A DNA stretch of 64,000 nucleotides from Sediminibacillus dalangtanensis (GCF_017792025.1 NZ_CP046956.1:2046001-2110000), one strand, 5' to 3'; positions 19,388-28,310 are shown, counted from the stretch's first letter. Numbers and translations: made by a program. The notes: a model not told the origin generated them from the letters alone.

Positions 19388-20038
19388 GAATATACCTCCA
19401 TATACCATTAATTTTGTACTACTATATCATACCTTGTAATCCTTGTGGGCAGAAAAATATTCCGAAAACGCTTACAATTCTGTATTTGTTTATCCTTTTT
19501 TATCAAGAAGAAGTGGGGACATATCTAATCCACTTGTAAAATCGAACGATAACTGGATAGGAAGTAAGAAAGAACTTCCTTTCATTCAGGTGTTTATGGA
19601 GCGCTATTCATCGCTGCGGCAAAATAAGGTGTTCTGATTTATGCGGTGATAAAAGATTCTCTGTAATAAAGATGCAGAATACTTATAAAGTTGTCCTCCA
19701 ACCAGCAATCTAAAATGTGCTAGTGAGAACAATTTCCAGCAATATAGCTTATATATGGAAAGAATCCAGGCTTTCAAGCTTTTTAACCCATCATATACGA
19801 CATCATTCCGAAGTTGCCATTTCACTAGAATCAAAGTGTTCCAAAATAACGGAGGCAAAGTACACCAGACTCCAGAAGGGCGCGATCTGAAGATCCACTT
19901 GGTAAAGGGATTTTCTTTACCAAGTTAGCTGAAACCGTTCCTGAAGAAAGCCTTGTATCTTAATGTAGTAATGCGAAGCACTCATCAAACAACAGTATAA
20001 AAGGAAATTTTCTAAGGAGTTTACCTGATATGAAAGAC
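19388..20038. other. Non-coding gap between aroC and cheR
   Basis: About 650 bases without a supportable gene. It holds the cre-like site, a perfect 10-bp hairpin (CTTGGTAAAG / CTTTACCAAG, 19898-19924) with no T run, and a 25-base stretch at 19822-19846 (CACTAGAATCAAAGTGTTCC) that recurs in altered form at 21093. The short frames here have no ribosome site. It reads as a decayed region. Confidence 0.6.
19462..19477 (-). promoter_or_regulatory. cre-like site upstream of aroC
   Basis: The minus strand reads TTGTAAGCGTTTTCGG, close to the CcpA site consensus TGWAANCGNTNWCA, about 80 bases upstream of the aroC ATG. No good sigma-A promoter was found to fix its position relative to transcription. 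Confidence 0.35.
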
Positions 20039-20117
20039 AAAAAACCGAACGAATTCGAATGCTTACCATTTCGAATATCGCTCGGTTCTTGCTTTGGTCA
20101 CCATATTGTTTTCCAGC
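20039..20117 (+). terminator. Family B hairpin, terminator of cheR
   Basis: AAAACCGAACGAATTCGAA pairs with TTCGAATATCGCTCGGTTCTT (a few mismatches). The tail GCTTTGGTCACCATATTGTTTTCCAGC reaches close to the cheR stop codon at 20134. Confidence 0.75.
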
Positions 20118-20133
20118 TACTTCTCTAGAACCA

Positions 20134-20904
20134 TTACTGCTTTTGATAAAAGAAATTGTCGATGACGCGCAAATCGTATTGTTGGGGCTGGAATATCTGC
20201 TCTGTACTGCCCACAAAAAACACGCCGTCCTTGTTTAACGATTTGCTGAAATTTTGATAGACAGTTTGCTTTGCTTCCTCGGTGAAATAGATTAGCACAT
20301 TTCTGCAGACAATCAAGTCCAGACTTTGTTCAAATGGATCAGACAACAGATTATGTTTTTTAAATTGAACCAATCGCTTTATCGAATCATCTACACGAAA
20401 CAAAGGTCCATCCTGATGGAAGTATTGTTTCTTCACCGCTTGCGGAACTTCCTTTAACGACCGTTCCGGATAAATGCCTTTTCTGGCTCTTTCCAATACT
20501 GCTTCATCTAGGTCTGTAGCAATAATGGTAATATTTTCAGGGTCCATATACTGGCGGAGAATCATGGCAATCGTGTAGGGTTCCTCTCCCGTCGAACAAG
20601 CAGCACTCCAAACCTTAAGCTTTCTTTTCTTTTTTAACAGGGAAGGAAGAATTTTTTTCTCAAGTACTTCCCACCTTGGATAATTTCTGTAAAATTCTGA
20701 AACGTTAATCGTGACCCTGTCCAAAAATTCCTTAAAAATCGTATGATCTGCGGACATGGCGTGATAATAGGAGACAAAATCCTTAAAGCCCCGTTTCTCC
20801 CTTAGGGTGTTCAAACGTCTTTTCATCTGTACTTCTTTATAAAGATGTAAATTCAAACCCGTTTTCTTATGTATCAAAGCAGTGAATTCCTGATAGTCTG
20901 TCAT
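20134..20904 (-). CDS. cheR: Chemotaxis protein methyltransferase
   Basis: Methylates glutamates of chemoreceptors with S-adenosylmethionine. 256 residues: an alpha-helical N-terminal domain (residues 1-75), then the SAM-binding Rossmann domain with KVWSAACSTGEEPYTIAM (about 98-115) and LDLIVCRNVLIYF. As in B. subtilis, cheR lies alone next to ndk, away from the flagellar cluster. A Fur-box-like palindrome is just upstream at 20931-20945. Confidence 0.95.
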   Translation of the reverse strand: MTDYQEFTALIHKKTGLNLHLYKEVQMKRRLNTLREKRGFKDFVSYYHAMSADHTIFKEFLDRVTINVSEFYRNYPRWEVLEKKILPSLLKKKRKLKVWSAACSTGEEPYTIAMILRQYMDPENITIIATDLDEAVLERARKGIYPERSLKEVPQAVKKQYFHQDGPLFRVDDSIKRLVQFKKHNLLSDPFEQSLDLIVCRNVLIYFTEEAKQTVYQNFSKSLNKDGVFFVGSTEQIFQPQQYDLRVIDNFFYQKQ

Positions 20905-20930
20905 TCAACTTTCTCCTCTTCTTGCACCTA

Positions 20931-20945
20931 TGATAATTATTATCC
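20931..20945. promoter_or_regulatory. Fur-box-like palindrome upstream of cheR
   Basis: TGATAATTATTATCC matches the 7-1-7 Fur core TGATAATNATTATCA at every defined position but the last. It starts 27 bases upstream of the cheR ATG. Similarity to PerR boxes is lower. Confidence 0.45.
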
Positions 20946-21118
20946 TAATGAATTTTAGTAGATAAGTAAACAAAAAACAGTAAATTATGCAGAAAAACGG
21001 AAAATTAGATAAGGAGAAGTAACGATAGCAGTCATAAATGGAATGTAATCATTCCACTTTGATTCTTGATACAACACATTGAAAAGAAAAACTCACTAGA
21101 ATCGAAGTATTCCTAAAG

Positions 21119-21273
21119 TTTAAGACCTCGAGGGGGTAGGCGCTGGAGCTGGACACAGAAATGCGGAAGCGCCTTGCTCACCCCCGACAAGCTTAAGCAA
21201 AGCCTCGGAGTGGTGTTTTTGCCACACAGAGGCTTTGCTTAAGACCTCGAGGGGGTAGGCGCTGGAGCTGGAC
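21119..21273 (+). repeat. Family A repeat, composite: truncated end plus short variant
   Basis: 21119-21154 is only the 3' end of family A (TTAAGACCTCGAGG to GAGCTGGAC). It is followed by a different short form, 21162-21273: GCGGAAGCGCCTTGCTCACC, then the CTTAAG-bounded arm GCAAAGCCTC...GAGGCTTTGC and the shared CTCGAGGGGGTAGGCGCTGG end. The 482-base gap between cheR and ndk otherwise holds the Fur-like site, a 25-base relic at 21093-21117 and a terminator. Confidence 0.85.
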
Positions 21274-21312
21274 AGCATCACATCAAAATTTTATAAGTTA
21301 TGATGGTACAGC

Positions 21313-21381
21313 AAAAACCGAACGAATTAGTGTATCGTTCGGTTTTTCTTTCAGCCGCTAAACTTTTATCCCGGCCGCTTT
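21313..21381 (+). terminator. Family B hairpin, terminator of ndk
   Basis: AAAAACCGAACGA pairs with TCGTTCGGTTTTT (21313-21347) around a short loop; the tail AACTTTTATCCCGGCCGCTTT runs to six bases from the ndk stop. Confidence 0.85.
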
Positions 21382-21386
21382 ACAAA

Positions 21387-21833
21387 CTAGTATAACCAGT
21401 TCTTATTCATTTTTTCATATTGCAATAGTTCCTGTTCCTCGAAAAACAAATTAATCTCACGCTCCGCACTTTCCGAAGAATCAGAACCGTGAATGACATT
21501 CTTGCCGACCGAAATACCGTAATCTCCTCTTATTGTACCAGGTGAAGCTTCTTGAGGATTCGTTTTACCCATCATTTGCCTGGCTGCAGCAATCACATTA
21601 TCGCCTTCCCACACCATTGCAAAAACCGGGGATGATGTGATGAAGGAAACCAGTTCATCATAAAACGGTTTTCCCTTGTGTTCTCCATAATGCTCTCCGG
21701 CTAGCTCGTCACTAATTTGCATTAATTTTGCAGCCTTTAACTGATACCCCTTCTTTTCAAACCTTTCGACAATAGTGCCGATTAAATTTCGCTGTACTCC
21801 ATCAGGTTTAACCATAACAAAAGTTTTTTCCAT
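21387..21833 (-). CDS. ndk: Nucleoside diphosphate kinase
   Basis: Transfers the terminal phosphate between nucleoside tri- and diphosphates. 148 residues, the usual length; N-terminal [18 protein letters not shown] and the catalytic histidine in [16 protein letters not shown] near residue 115. The ATG at 21833 follows GAGGTGG; the open frame to 21896 has no better start. A cre-like site is at 21866-21880. Confidence 0.97.
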   Translation of the reverse strand: MEKTFVMVKPDGVQRNLIGTIVERFEKKGYQLKAAKLMQISDELAGEHYGEHKGKPFYDELVSFITSSPVFAMVWEGDNVIAAARQMMGKTNPQEASPGTIRGDYGISVGKNVIHGSDSSESAEREINLFFEEQELLQYEKMNKNWLY

Positions 21834-21865
21834 TACTTCCACCTCTTCGCGATAATTTAGTATGT

Positions 21866-21880
21866 ATGAAAGCGCTAACC
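21866..21880 (-). promoter_or_regulatory. cre-like site upstream of ndk
   Basis: The plus strand reads ATGAAAGCGCTAACC, agreeing with WTGNAANCGNWNNCW except the last base and close to the known operator TGTAAGCGTTAACA. It begins 33 bases upstream of the ndk ATG. Confidence 0.4.
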
Positions 21881-21921
21881 TAGTAAAGTCTATCAAATTT
21901 TTGCCATAATTACAATCGCTA

Positions 21922-22893
21922 TTAAGATTTCCGCTTGCCGATATATTTTGCTATATCCTTCAGCGTCTGTTTAGCTTTAATATCCGGAAGTTCATCAAGT
22001 GACTGATAAGCCTTCAGTAAATATTTCTCACTCAAATCATAGGATCTTTCAATGGCTCCAGAAGCTTTGATTCTATCGATAAACGGGCGTATGTCACGGT
22101 TAGTCAATCGTGAAGGATCGTCAAACAATGTTTTCAATTCGGTCCGAAAAAGCGGGTCTTCCATCGCATAAAACACCGGCAGCGTAAGATTACCTTGGAG
22201 TAAATCACTGCCAGCCGGTTTCCCAAGCTCTTTTTCAGTAGCAGTAAAATCAAGAATGTCGTCGATAATCTGATAGGACATTCCAATGTGGTAACCATAA
22301 CGGTATAGAGCTTTTTCATAGGGTTCCGGTACCTCTGCCGCAATAGCCCCGAGCCGGCAGCTTGATGAAATCAACAGCGCGGTCTTTCGCTTGATCCGGC
22401 GCAAATAATTTCGGACATTTTGGTTCACAACGTATTTATCACGTATCTGTTCGACTTCTCCAATGCATAGTTCGACGATGGTTTCAGACAACTGTTTATG
22501 AGCCCGCGGCTTTTCCAAAGATGTCAAATACTCAAGCGAACGAGCAAATATGTAATCGCCTGTGTACATTGCCACACGGTTGTCCCACTTTGATTTAACG
22601 GTTGGCTCCCCACGACGCAGTTCGGATTCATCGATAACATCGTCATGGACGAGAGAAGCCATATGTATTAATTCCATCGACACAGCAATTGTCTTCATTC
22701 GCTCGATATCATAATGTCCGAACTTGGCAGCCAGCAATACGAATACAGGACGGAGACGTTTCCCGCCGGCCTGTAGCAATTGCTGGGATGCATCCCTCAG
22801 GACCGGGTGTTTTGCTTGGATGGTCTTGTCGAGAGCTTTTTCGATTTGATCCAAATCTTGTTTTAAATAAGAATAGGTCATTGCTAATTTCAT
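21922..22893 (-). CDS. hepT: Heptaprenyl diphosphate synthase component II
   Basis: Catalytic subunit of the two-part synthase that makes the C35 side chain of menaquinone-7. 323 residues with the first aspartate-rich motif in [13 protein letters not shown] and the second in [16 protein letters not shown]. The ATG at 22893 lies six bases after AAAGGTG; an in-frame GTG at 22902 is part of that ribosome site. It follows menG and hepS in one operon, the standard hepS-menG-hepT order. Confidence 0.96.
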   Translation of the reverse strand: MKLAMTYSYLKQDLDQIEKALDKTIQAKHPVLRDASQQLLQAGGKRLRPVFVLLAAKFGHYDIERMKTIAVSMELIHMASLVHDDVIDESELRRGEPTVKSKWDNRVAMYTGDYIFARSLEYLTSLEKPRAHKQLSETIVELCIGEVEQIRDKYVVNQNVRNYLRRIKRKTALLISSSCRLGAIAAEVPEPYEKALYRYGYHIGMSYQIIDDILDFTATEKELGKPAGSDLLQGNLTLPVFYAMEDPLFRTELKTLFDDPSRLTNRDIRPFIDRIKASGAIERSYDLSEKYLLKAYQSLDELPDIKAKQTLKDIAKYIGKRKS

Positions 22894-22909
22894 GTTGGTC
22901 ACCTTTGCA

Positions 22910-23626
22910 TTAAGTTTGAGATGGCTTTTCTCCCATATGCATAGCGGCTACTCCACCTGTATAGCCTTTCATTTGCACATTTGTCATTCCAGCATCCAAA
23001 AACATGGAACGCAATTCCTGCTTTCCTGGAAAATCTTTTGCTGACTCATGAAGCCAAGAGTACTCCTCATAGCTTTTAGCAAACATCCTGCCAAACAAGG
23101 GCATGATAAAGCGGAAGTAAAAGTAATAGACTTGCCGGAAGCCAGGGGCAGTGGGCTGGGATGTTTCCAGGCAAACCACCTTACCGCCGGGCTTTACTAC
23201 TCTCGTCATCTCTTTCAACACTTGCATATAGTCAGGTACATTGCGTAACCCAAAACCAATGGTTACAAAATCAAAGCTGCTATCATCAAAAGGAAGCTCC
23301 ATGGCATTTCCGTGAACAAATTCCAACTGCTCAATGTGTTGTTCCTGTTGTTTCGTCCTGCCGACTGAAAGCATGTTTTTACTGAAATCCAGACCGACAA
23401 CTTTGCCTGTCTCTCCTACAGCGTCGGCTAAAGCCAAGGACCAATCCCCCGTACCGCAACAGACATCCAGCGCTGCGTCTCCTTCTTGGACATCCATTCG
23501 CTTCATAACATCCTTACGCCATGCTTTGTGCCTTTGAAAAGAGATGATGGAATTCATGACATCATACCGGTTATATATTTTTTCAAAAACGTGGTGAACA
23601 CGCTCTTCTTTTGTTTGCTGATTCAT
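22910..23626 (-). CDS. menG: Demethylmenaquinone methyltransferase
   Basis: SAM-dependent C-methylation, the final step to menaquinone. 238 residues; motif I is [13 protein letters not shown] near residue 54, and [14 protein letters not shown] is a UbiE/MenG family signature. The ATG at 23626 follows AAGG by nine bases; a TTG at 23635 is an alternative start. It lies between hepS and hepT. Confidence 0.95.
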   Translation of the reverse strand: MNQQTKEERVHHVFEKIYNRYDVMNSIISFQRHKAWRKDVMKRMDVQEGDAALDVCCGTGDWSLALADAVGETGKVVGLDFSKNMLSVGRTKQQEQHIEQLEFVHGNAMELPFDDSSFDFVTIGFGLRNVPDYMQVLKEMTRVVKPGGKVVCLETSQPTAPGFRQVYYFYFRFIMPLFGRMFAKSYEEYSWLHESAKDFPGKQELRSMFLDAGMTNVQMKGYTGGVAAMHMGEKPSQT

Positions 23627-23631
23627 TGCGG

Positions 23632-24432
23632 TCAACCTTCCTCCACAATTTGTGAATTGTTCCCCAAATAGTCGTAAATGATTTTATTCGTATAAGTCTT
23701 CAGTGATTGAAAGTGGACTGGAAGCTGGGATACGGTTTCTTCCACTCTTGAAAAACTAAGCTGGATGAATTGCTCAACAGTGTTGACGATTTGATTATAG
23801 TGGACATTGTGTGCAGGTCCTTTTGTCAGCAAGTCAAAAACAGGTGAATGTTCCTGTTGAAGGTAACTATGTTTTTCCTTTATCAGTTTTCTCGTCAGGA
23901 GCCAATTGCCCGTAAACTCATTGACGGCAGAGCGTTCAAAAAATTCGGCAACACGTCGGATCAGTAACGACTCAATTTGCTTCAATGCATCCATGAATTC
24001 CTCAATCGATTCAAATTCTTTATAATAGACTGTCATCTTTAGTTCATTGATTTCCTTTATGGCAGATGCCAGTGTGTGAATCATTGCTATATCATCCAGT
24101 TGGGATAAAAAATAATAATATAAACCGCTGAAATAATCGCCGGCAAGTACTGTAAGCTGCCTTTGCTTCTTCGTTTGGTCGGTTTCGTTTTTCTCCTCAT
24201 GCTTAGCTACTAAATCATGGGTGTCCAATGCTATTTGTACTAACATGACTGTTATTATGTAATTTTTCTTCTTCGTTTCCGAATAGGAGGTGTTTTTGAC
24301 GATAGAGGACAGAATGTATAATTTATCTTCATCGATGACGGGCTTTTGAATATACTTCTCCAAATAGGAATGCTGTATCTTCTTTTCAATCGCTTCTTTC
24401 AATTCCCCAAGCGGTAAATTCGATGTTTTCAA
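23632..24432 (-). CDS. hepS: Heptaprenyl diphosphate synthase component I
   Basis: Non-catalytic regulatory subunit of heptaprenyl diphosphate synthase; 266 residues, mainly alpha-helical, with the [11 protein letters not shown] and [11 protein letters not shown] segments of HepS. I place the start at TTG 24432 because GGGGTG lies six bases before it and the resulting N-terminus has the length of B. subtilis HepS; an ATG at 24456 would add eight residues with a weak ribosome site. The folE and mtrB genes that stand between hbs and hepS in B. subtilis are missing. Confidence 0.9.
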   Translation of the reverse strand: MKTSNLPLGELKEAIEKKIQHSYLEKYIQKPVIDEDKLYILSSIVKNTSYSETKKKNYIITVMLVQIALDTHDLVAKHEEKNETDQTKKQRQLTVLAGDYFSGLYYYFLSQLDDIAMIHTLASAIKEINELKMTVYYKEFESIEEFMDALKQIESLLIRRVAEFFERSAVNEFTGNWLLTRKLIKEKHSYLQQEHSPVFDLLTKGPAHNVHYNQIVNTVEQFIQLSFSRVEETVSQLPVHFQSLKTYTNKIIYDYLGNNSQIVEEG

Positions 24433-24570
24433 AGTGATCACCCCAAGCCCTTTCATGCATATTCCCGATCTTGTCTAATCTATAGTATAACATAACTCCG
24501 CCAGGTTATCGCCTAAAGCACATCGGCGATTGGATGAGTCAGGAAAGCAGCTTCAAATTAAGCAAAAATA

Positions 24571-24599
24571 AAAAGGGTGCTTTAAATCGCACCCTTTTT
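24571..24599 (-). terminator. Terminator of hbs
   Basis: AAAAGGGTGC pairs with GCACCCTTTT around eight bases, with T runs on both strands; 13 bases past the hbs stop. Confidence 0.9.
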
Positions 24600-24612
24600 G
24601 CCCTTATGTAAA

Positions 24613-24885
24613 TTATTTTACATTATCTTTCAGGGCTTTACCCGGTTTGAAAGCAGGAACCTTGCTTGCAGGGATTTCAATTTCATCTCCTGTTTGAGGG
24701 TTGCGTCCTTTACGAGCAGCACGTTCGCGCACCTCAAAGTTTCCGAAACCAATCAATTGTACTTTCTCACCGTCTTTAAGTGAATCCATGATAGATTCAA
24801 AAACTGCGTCTACAGCTTTTGTAGCATCTTTTTTAGAAAGATCGCTTTTTTCTGCGACTGTGTTAATTAGTTCAGTTTTGTTCAT
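24613..24885 (-). CDS. hbs: DNA-binding protein HU
   Basis: Nucleoid protein of 90 residues with the HU signature [21 protein letters not shown] in the DNA-embracing arm (about 46-66) and the NKTELI N-terminus. The ATG at 24885 follows GGAGGTG by about six bases. A sigma-A promoter lies at 25006-25034, giving a leader of about 115 bases; B. subtilis hbs also has a long leader. Confidence 0.97.
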   Translation of the reverse strand: MNKTELINTVAEKSDLSKKDATKAVDAVFESIMDSLKDGEKVQLIGFGNFEVRERAARKGRNPQTGDEIEIPASKVPAFKPGKALKDNVK

Positions 24886-25005
24886 GACATTCACCTCCTC
24901 CCAATCTTTACTTACCTGTTTCGAACAATGAAGTCATACTTCCATTTGTTCACATTTATTAAGTATTTTATACCTCCGTCACCTGTTAAAAAGATGACAT
25001 GGCTT

Positions 25006-25034
25006 ATAATAACCGAGTTTTCAAGGAAATTCAA
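25006..25034 (-). promoter_or_regulatory. Sigma-A promoter of hbs
   Basis: Minus strand: TTGAAT, 17 bases, TATTAT. The remaining gap up to the spoIVA terminator (25035-25398) holds only a 12-codon plus-strand frame at 25375-25413 with a good ribosome site. Confidence 0.55.
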
Positions 25035-25398
25035 CAATAATCAGCAACTTTATTCAATTTTTGTTTAGATTTCCTATAATTATTAAGCCCGGGCATATTT
25101 GGATAGTATCACAGTTGAATACTGTCAGCAAGCTGTTTTAGGGCTTTGATAGAAAAAAATCAACAGATTCGTGAAATTAATTGATTTTTTTAGCATAATA
25201 CATGCAATTGGTTGATAGAAAGGTGCATGGTCATTTGTTTTTTCATCCTGTCCTATGACTCCTTTTCTTCTCCTGAAGTTTTATGGCGGTAAAATAAGCA
25301 CCTCCTGCATAGGAGTAAGCCCGACGATTGGAACCCATAAGATGTTAGAAGCAACCAAAGAAAGGAGTGTATCCATGTGGATTTTTTCCGTAAAAACA

Positions 25399-25424
25399 AA
25401 AAAGCGGCCTTGAGCAAGCCGCTA
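25399..25424 (-). terminator. Terminator of spoIVA, overlapping its stop codon
   Basis: On the minus strand AGCGGCTTG...CAAGGCCGCT followed by TTTTTTG. The 5' arm includes the spoIVA TAG stop codon. Confidence 0.85.
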
Positions 25425-26900
25425 AAGAATGATCGCTATTAGTCCGCCGGAACCTTCATTGATGATACGTTCCAGTGTTTCTTTTAATTTATACCGGGCA
25501 TTCTCCGGCATAAGGGATAATTTCGCTTGTATTCCCTCTCGCACAATGGAGCTCAAGGATCTTCCAAAGATGTCCGATTCCCAAATGGACAAAGGATCTT
25601 CCTCGAAATCCTGCATTAGATATCGCACCAATTCCTCGCTCTGTTTTTCCGTACCGATAATCGGCGCAAATTCTGATTCTACATCCACCTTGATCATGTG
25701 TATCGATGGTGCAACTGCTTTCAGTCGAACACCGAAACGGGAACCCTGTCGGATGATTTCCGGTTCATCAAGCACCATATCCTGCAGGGTTGGAGCAGCG
25801 ACGCCGTAACCGGTTTGTTTGACCATTTGCAACGCTTCTGCAACCTGATCATATTCTCGCTTGGCATTTGCAAAGTCCTGCATCAGTTCAAGGAGATGGT
25901 CTTTCCCTCTGATCTCCTCTCCAACAATCTCTTTTAACACTTGATCATATAAGTGATCGGGTGCCTGTAAGTCAATTTCTGCTACCCCTTCACCCATTTC
26001 CATTCCAGCTAACTTCGCATCGTCAATATAGTCGTATTCACTGAAGTTCCCGACTACTCGATCGACGTCTCTCAACCTTTTTATGTCCCTGACTGTTTCC
26101 TGTATGGCAGATTGATAATTTTCCCGAAGCCAGTGATCTTCGTTCAAAACCATTACCCAGCTCGGAAGGTTCACATTGACTTCGAGAACAGGAAATTCAT
26201 ACAGTGCTTCCCGTAACACGTTGTAAACATCGTGTTCTTCCATGCTTTCCACACTCATGGCCAAAACCGGTATATCGTATTTTTCCGTTAACTCCTGCCG
26301 CAAAAGTTCTGTATCCTGTTTATAAGGCTGGACAGAGTTGATGACCATGATAAACGGTTTGCCTACTTCTTTTAACTCATCTACTACTCTCGCTTCGGAC
26401 TCTAAATAATCTTCCCGGGGAATATCACCAATCGTTCCGTCAGTGGTGACGACCACTCCGATGGTTGAATGTTCTTGAATGACTTTCCTGGTACCAATTT
26501 CTGCTGCATCGTGAAACGGGATTGGCTCTTCATACCAAGGTGTGTTGATCATTCGTGGACCGTTTTCATCTTCAAAACCTTTGGCACCCTTCACCGTATA
26601 ACCGACGCAATCGACGACCCTTACATTCACATCAAGACCCTCATCCACTTGAATCGATACAGCTTGATTCGGTACAAACTTAGGCTCGGTTGTCATAATG
26701 GTTTTCCCAGCTGCACTTTGCGGCAATTCATCCTGTGCTCTTGCTCTTTCCCCTTCATCCTGAATGTTTGGCAAAACAACGAGTTCCATAAACTTTTTAA
26801 TGAAGGTCGACTTACCCGTTCGGACAGCACCCACTACTCCCAGGTAAATATCTCCATTGGTCCGTTTCGAGATATCTTTAAAAATATCTACTCTTTCCAA
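25422..26900 (-). CDS. spoIVA: Stage IV sporulation protein A, spore coat ATPase
   Basis: Cytoskeletal ATPase that polymerises on the forespore surface and forms the base of the spore coat, held there by SpoVM. The start is TTG at 26900, seven bases after GGGAGGGG; this gives 492 residues, exactly the B. subtilis length, whereas the frame up to 26951 adds 17 unsupported residues. The Walker A loop GAVRTGKST is at 24-32, with VVDCVGYTVKGAKG as switch region; the C-terminus GLIAIIL is conserved. Monocistronic, with a sigma-E-like promoter at 26956-26986. Confidence 0.98.
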   Translation of the reverse strand: MERVDIFKDISKRTNGDIYLGVVGAVRTGKSTFIKKFMELVVLPNIQDEGERARAQDELPQSAAGKTIMTTEPKFVPNQAVSIQVDEGLDVNVRVVDCVGYTVKGAKGFEDENGPRMINTPWYEEPIPFHDAAEIGTRKVIQEHSTIGVVVTTDGTIGDIPREDYLESEARVVDELKEVGKPFIMVINSVQPYKQDTELLRQELTEKYDIPVLAMSVESMEEHDVYNVLREALYEFPVLEVNVNLPSWVMVLNEDHWLRENYQSAIQETVRDIKRLRDVDRVVGNFSEYDYIDDAKLAGMEMGEGVAEIDLQAPDHLYDQVLKEIVGEEIRGKDHLLELMQDFANAKREYDQVAEALQMVKQTGYGVAAPTLQDMVLDEPEIIRQGSRFGVRLKAVAPSIHMIKVDVESEFAPIIGTEKQSEELVRYLMQDFEEDPLSIWESDIFGRSLSSIVREGIQAKLSLMPENARYKLKETLERIINEGSGGLIAIIL

Positions 26901-26955
26901 AAAATCCCCTCCCGGTCTACTTCGCCATAGTACGTTACGAATCTTTGACATTTAA

Positions 26956-26986
26956 ATTCTATGACGTTGTCCTATCAAAATATGAC
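26956..26986 (-). promoter_or_regulatory. Sigma-E-like promoter of spoIVA
   Basis: Minus strand: GTCATATT, 15 bases, CATAGAAT; the sigma-E consensus is about GTCATATT-14/15-CATACAAT. The predicted transcription start gives a 5' leader of about 50 bases. The rest of the 414-base gap holds a nested inverted repeat (27080-27180) and the yphF terminator. Confidence 0.65.
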
Positions 26987-27079
26987 TTGTTTAATTGAAA
27001 AAGTTGAAAATAAAAAGAAAGAAGAACATAAGGTTTTTGTTTCGGGTATTTCTTTCGGCAGAATTCCAAAGTTGGTATT

Positions 27080-27180
27080 GGGCAAGAACTCCTTGCCCGC
27101 ACCCCAGCAGGGTTAAGACGATCCCTTGGTATAACTTTATGTTGCTTTGCTGAAGATTGTCTTAAGAACTTGAACTGCTG
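27080..27180. repeat. Hairpin plus nested inverted repeat between yphF and spoIVA
   Basis: GGGCAAG/CTTGCCC forms a short hairpin (27080-27098). Next to it CAGCAG (27105) pairs with CTGCTG (27175), and inside that TTAAGACGATC (27113) pairs with GATTGTCTTAA (27155) with one mismatch. No coding frame or T run is associated. Confidence 0.55.
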
Positions 27181-27264
27181 AAAGAACAGAGCATGCCACG
27201 CTGTCAAACTGTTAATTCTTGTCACCAGGCAGGAAAATGCAGCTTACTTTATGTAACATACAAA

Positions 27265-27295
27265 ATCCCTTGCCACATTATATGCAGCAAGGGAT
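27265..27295 (-). terminator. Likely terminator of yphF
   Basis: ATCCCTTGC pairs perfectly with GCAAGGGAT around 13 bases, followed on the minus strand by TTTTG; 19 bases past the yphF stop. Confidence 0.7.
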
Positions 27296-27314
27296 AAATT
27301 ATTCGAAAGCAATT

Positions 27315-28046
27315 TCACTCCGCAGTCGTTAATTCAGTTGTGAATACCGGCTCTTCCCCTTCAATCGTGTAAGGTAGCGAATATGCTGGAACGAAAGGTG
27401 TATTCTCCGGGAGAATATATCGGATATCATCCCCGTTTTCAAAGCTATGTTCATACGACTTAATCGCTTCATAAAGATCCGGGCGGTAATCGACATAGAC
27501 TTCCCCGTTCACGTCCATCACAAGTGACAGATTCTTCTGCGAATAAGGGCTTTGAAGCTGTGGTTTTTCTTCCATGCCCAACTTGTCAAAGTTGATTTGA
27601 TAAATCCCGTCGGCTATCTGTTCACCAAAGGGTGGATAAAGATGTTCATCCCGATACAAATCAACCTGCCTCCTGACCGTCCGCACTTGTTGGGCGATTC
27701 GCAAATCGATTAATTTGACCTGTGGGTTTTCTTCCGGATTTATCAACACATACTGATAAATGCCGCCATTTTCGAAAGCAGTTCCAGGGATACTGGAAAT
27801 ATAACCTCCTTGTTTGAGGGCTGTGAAATCAAGCAAGTATTTTTGAAAAATCGGGGTATCGCTAGGTTTTGTTTTTATCGGGACAAGGCCTTGGTTATCT
27901 TCTCTATACTGCGTGACAGCCTGCTGAATCGTTTGCAGTTGTACCTCGTTGGGTACCTGATTTTTCGTTAGTTGATCATTCGGATACAAGCAGCCACTCA
28001 GCAAAAGCGCCATAACCATTAAGCCTACAGCCATGAACCATTTCAT
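27315..28046 (-). CDS. yphF: Lipoprotein YphF
   Basis: 243 residues with a lipoprotein signal: hydrophobic stretch then LLLSGC with the acylated Cys at about position 19. The mature part lacks recognised domains; it contains regularly spaced IQQAVTQYREDNQGLVPIK and VRRQVDLYRDE segments that resemble each other. Position upstream of spoIVA and sequence match YphF, of unknown function; mother-cell expression is likely but not shown here. Confidence 0.85.
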   Translation of the reverse strand: MKWFMAVGLMVMALLLSGCLYPNDQLTKNQVPNEVQLQTIQQAVTQYREDNQGLVPIKTKPSDTPIFQKYLLDFTALKQGGYISSIPGTAFENGGIYQYVLINPEENPQVKLIDLRIAQQVRTVRRQVDLYRDEHLYPPFGEQIADGIYQINFDKLGMEEKPQLQSPYSQKNLSLVMDVNGEVYVDYRPDLYEAIKSYEHSFENGDDIRYILPENTPFVPAYSLPYTIEGEEPVFTTELTTAE

Positions 28047-28112
28047 TCCTAAATCCTCCTAAACAGCAAAGCGTGTAAAACAACAGAGACGCTCTGTTTC
28101 CTGTATATTCAA

Positions 28113-28310
28113 TCAGCCTGTCGGCCCGCTAAAGACAATATAAAAAATAATCAATCCACCGACAACTAAAAATATGTAAGCAAGAAATGCCACTATTCCT
28201 GCAAAAATACCTTTTAATTTGTATCTACTAAGTAAAATTAAGCCAATAGCCAAGAACAAAAAAATAATTCCGCCAAAGGAAATATACATATTCAACATGG
28301 ATTCTGACAA
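28113..28310 (-). CDS. yphE: Small membrane protein YphE
   Basis: 65 residues with two hydrophobic helices separated by a short basic loop (SRYKLKG). The start is taken at TTG 28310 because GAGGAG lies eight bases upstream; ATG 28298 is an alternative with no ribosome site nearby, and the open frame reaches 28376. Position between yphF and gpsA matches YphE of B. subtilis. Function unknown. Confidence 0.75.
   Translation of the reverse strand: MSESMLNMYISFGGIIFLFLAIGLILLSRYKLKGIFAGIVAFLAYIFLVVGGLIIFYIVFSGPTG

Noticed and set aside
19443..19858. Short frames in the aroC-cheR gap
   Set aside because: No ribosome sites and no family resemblance; the region looks non-coding.
20023..20136. Plus-strand frame with AAGGAG before an ATG at about 20030
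   Set aside because: It runs through the family B hairpin and ends just beyond the antisense cheR stop; the ribosome-like site is probably chance.
25422..26951. spoIVA starting at 26951
   Set aside because: The TTG at 26900 has a strong ribosome site, gives the exact B. subtilis length, and 26951 overlaps the sigma-E transcription start region.
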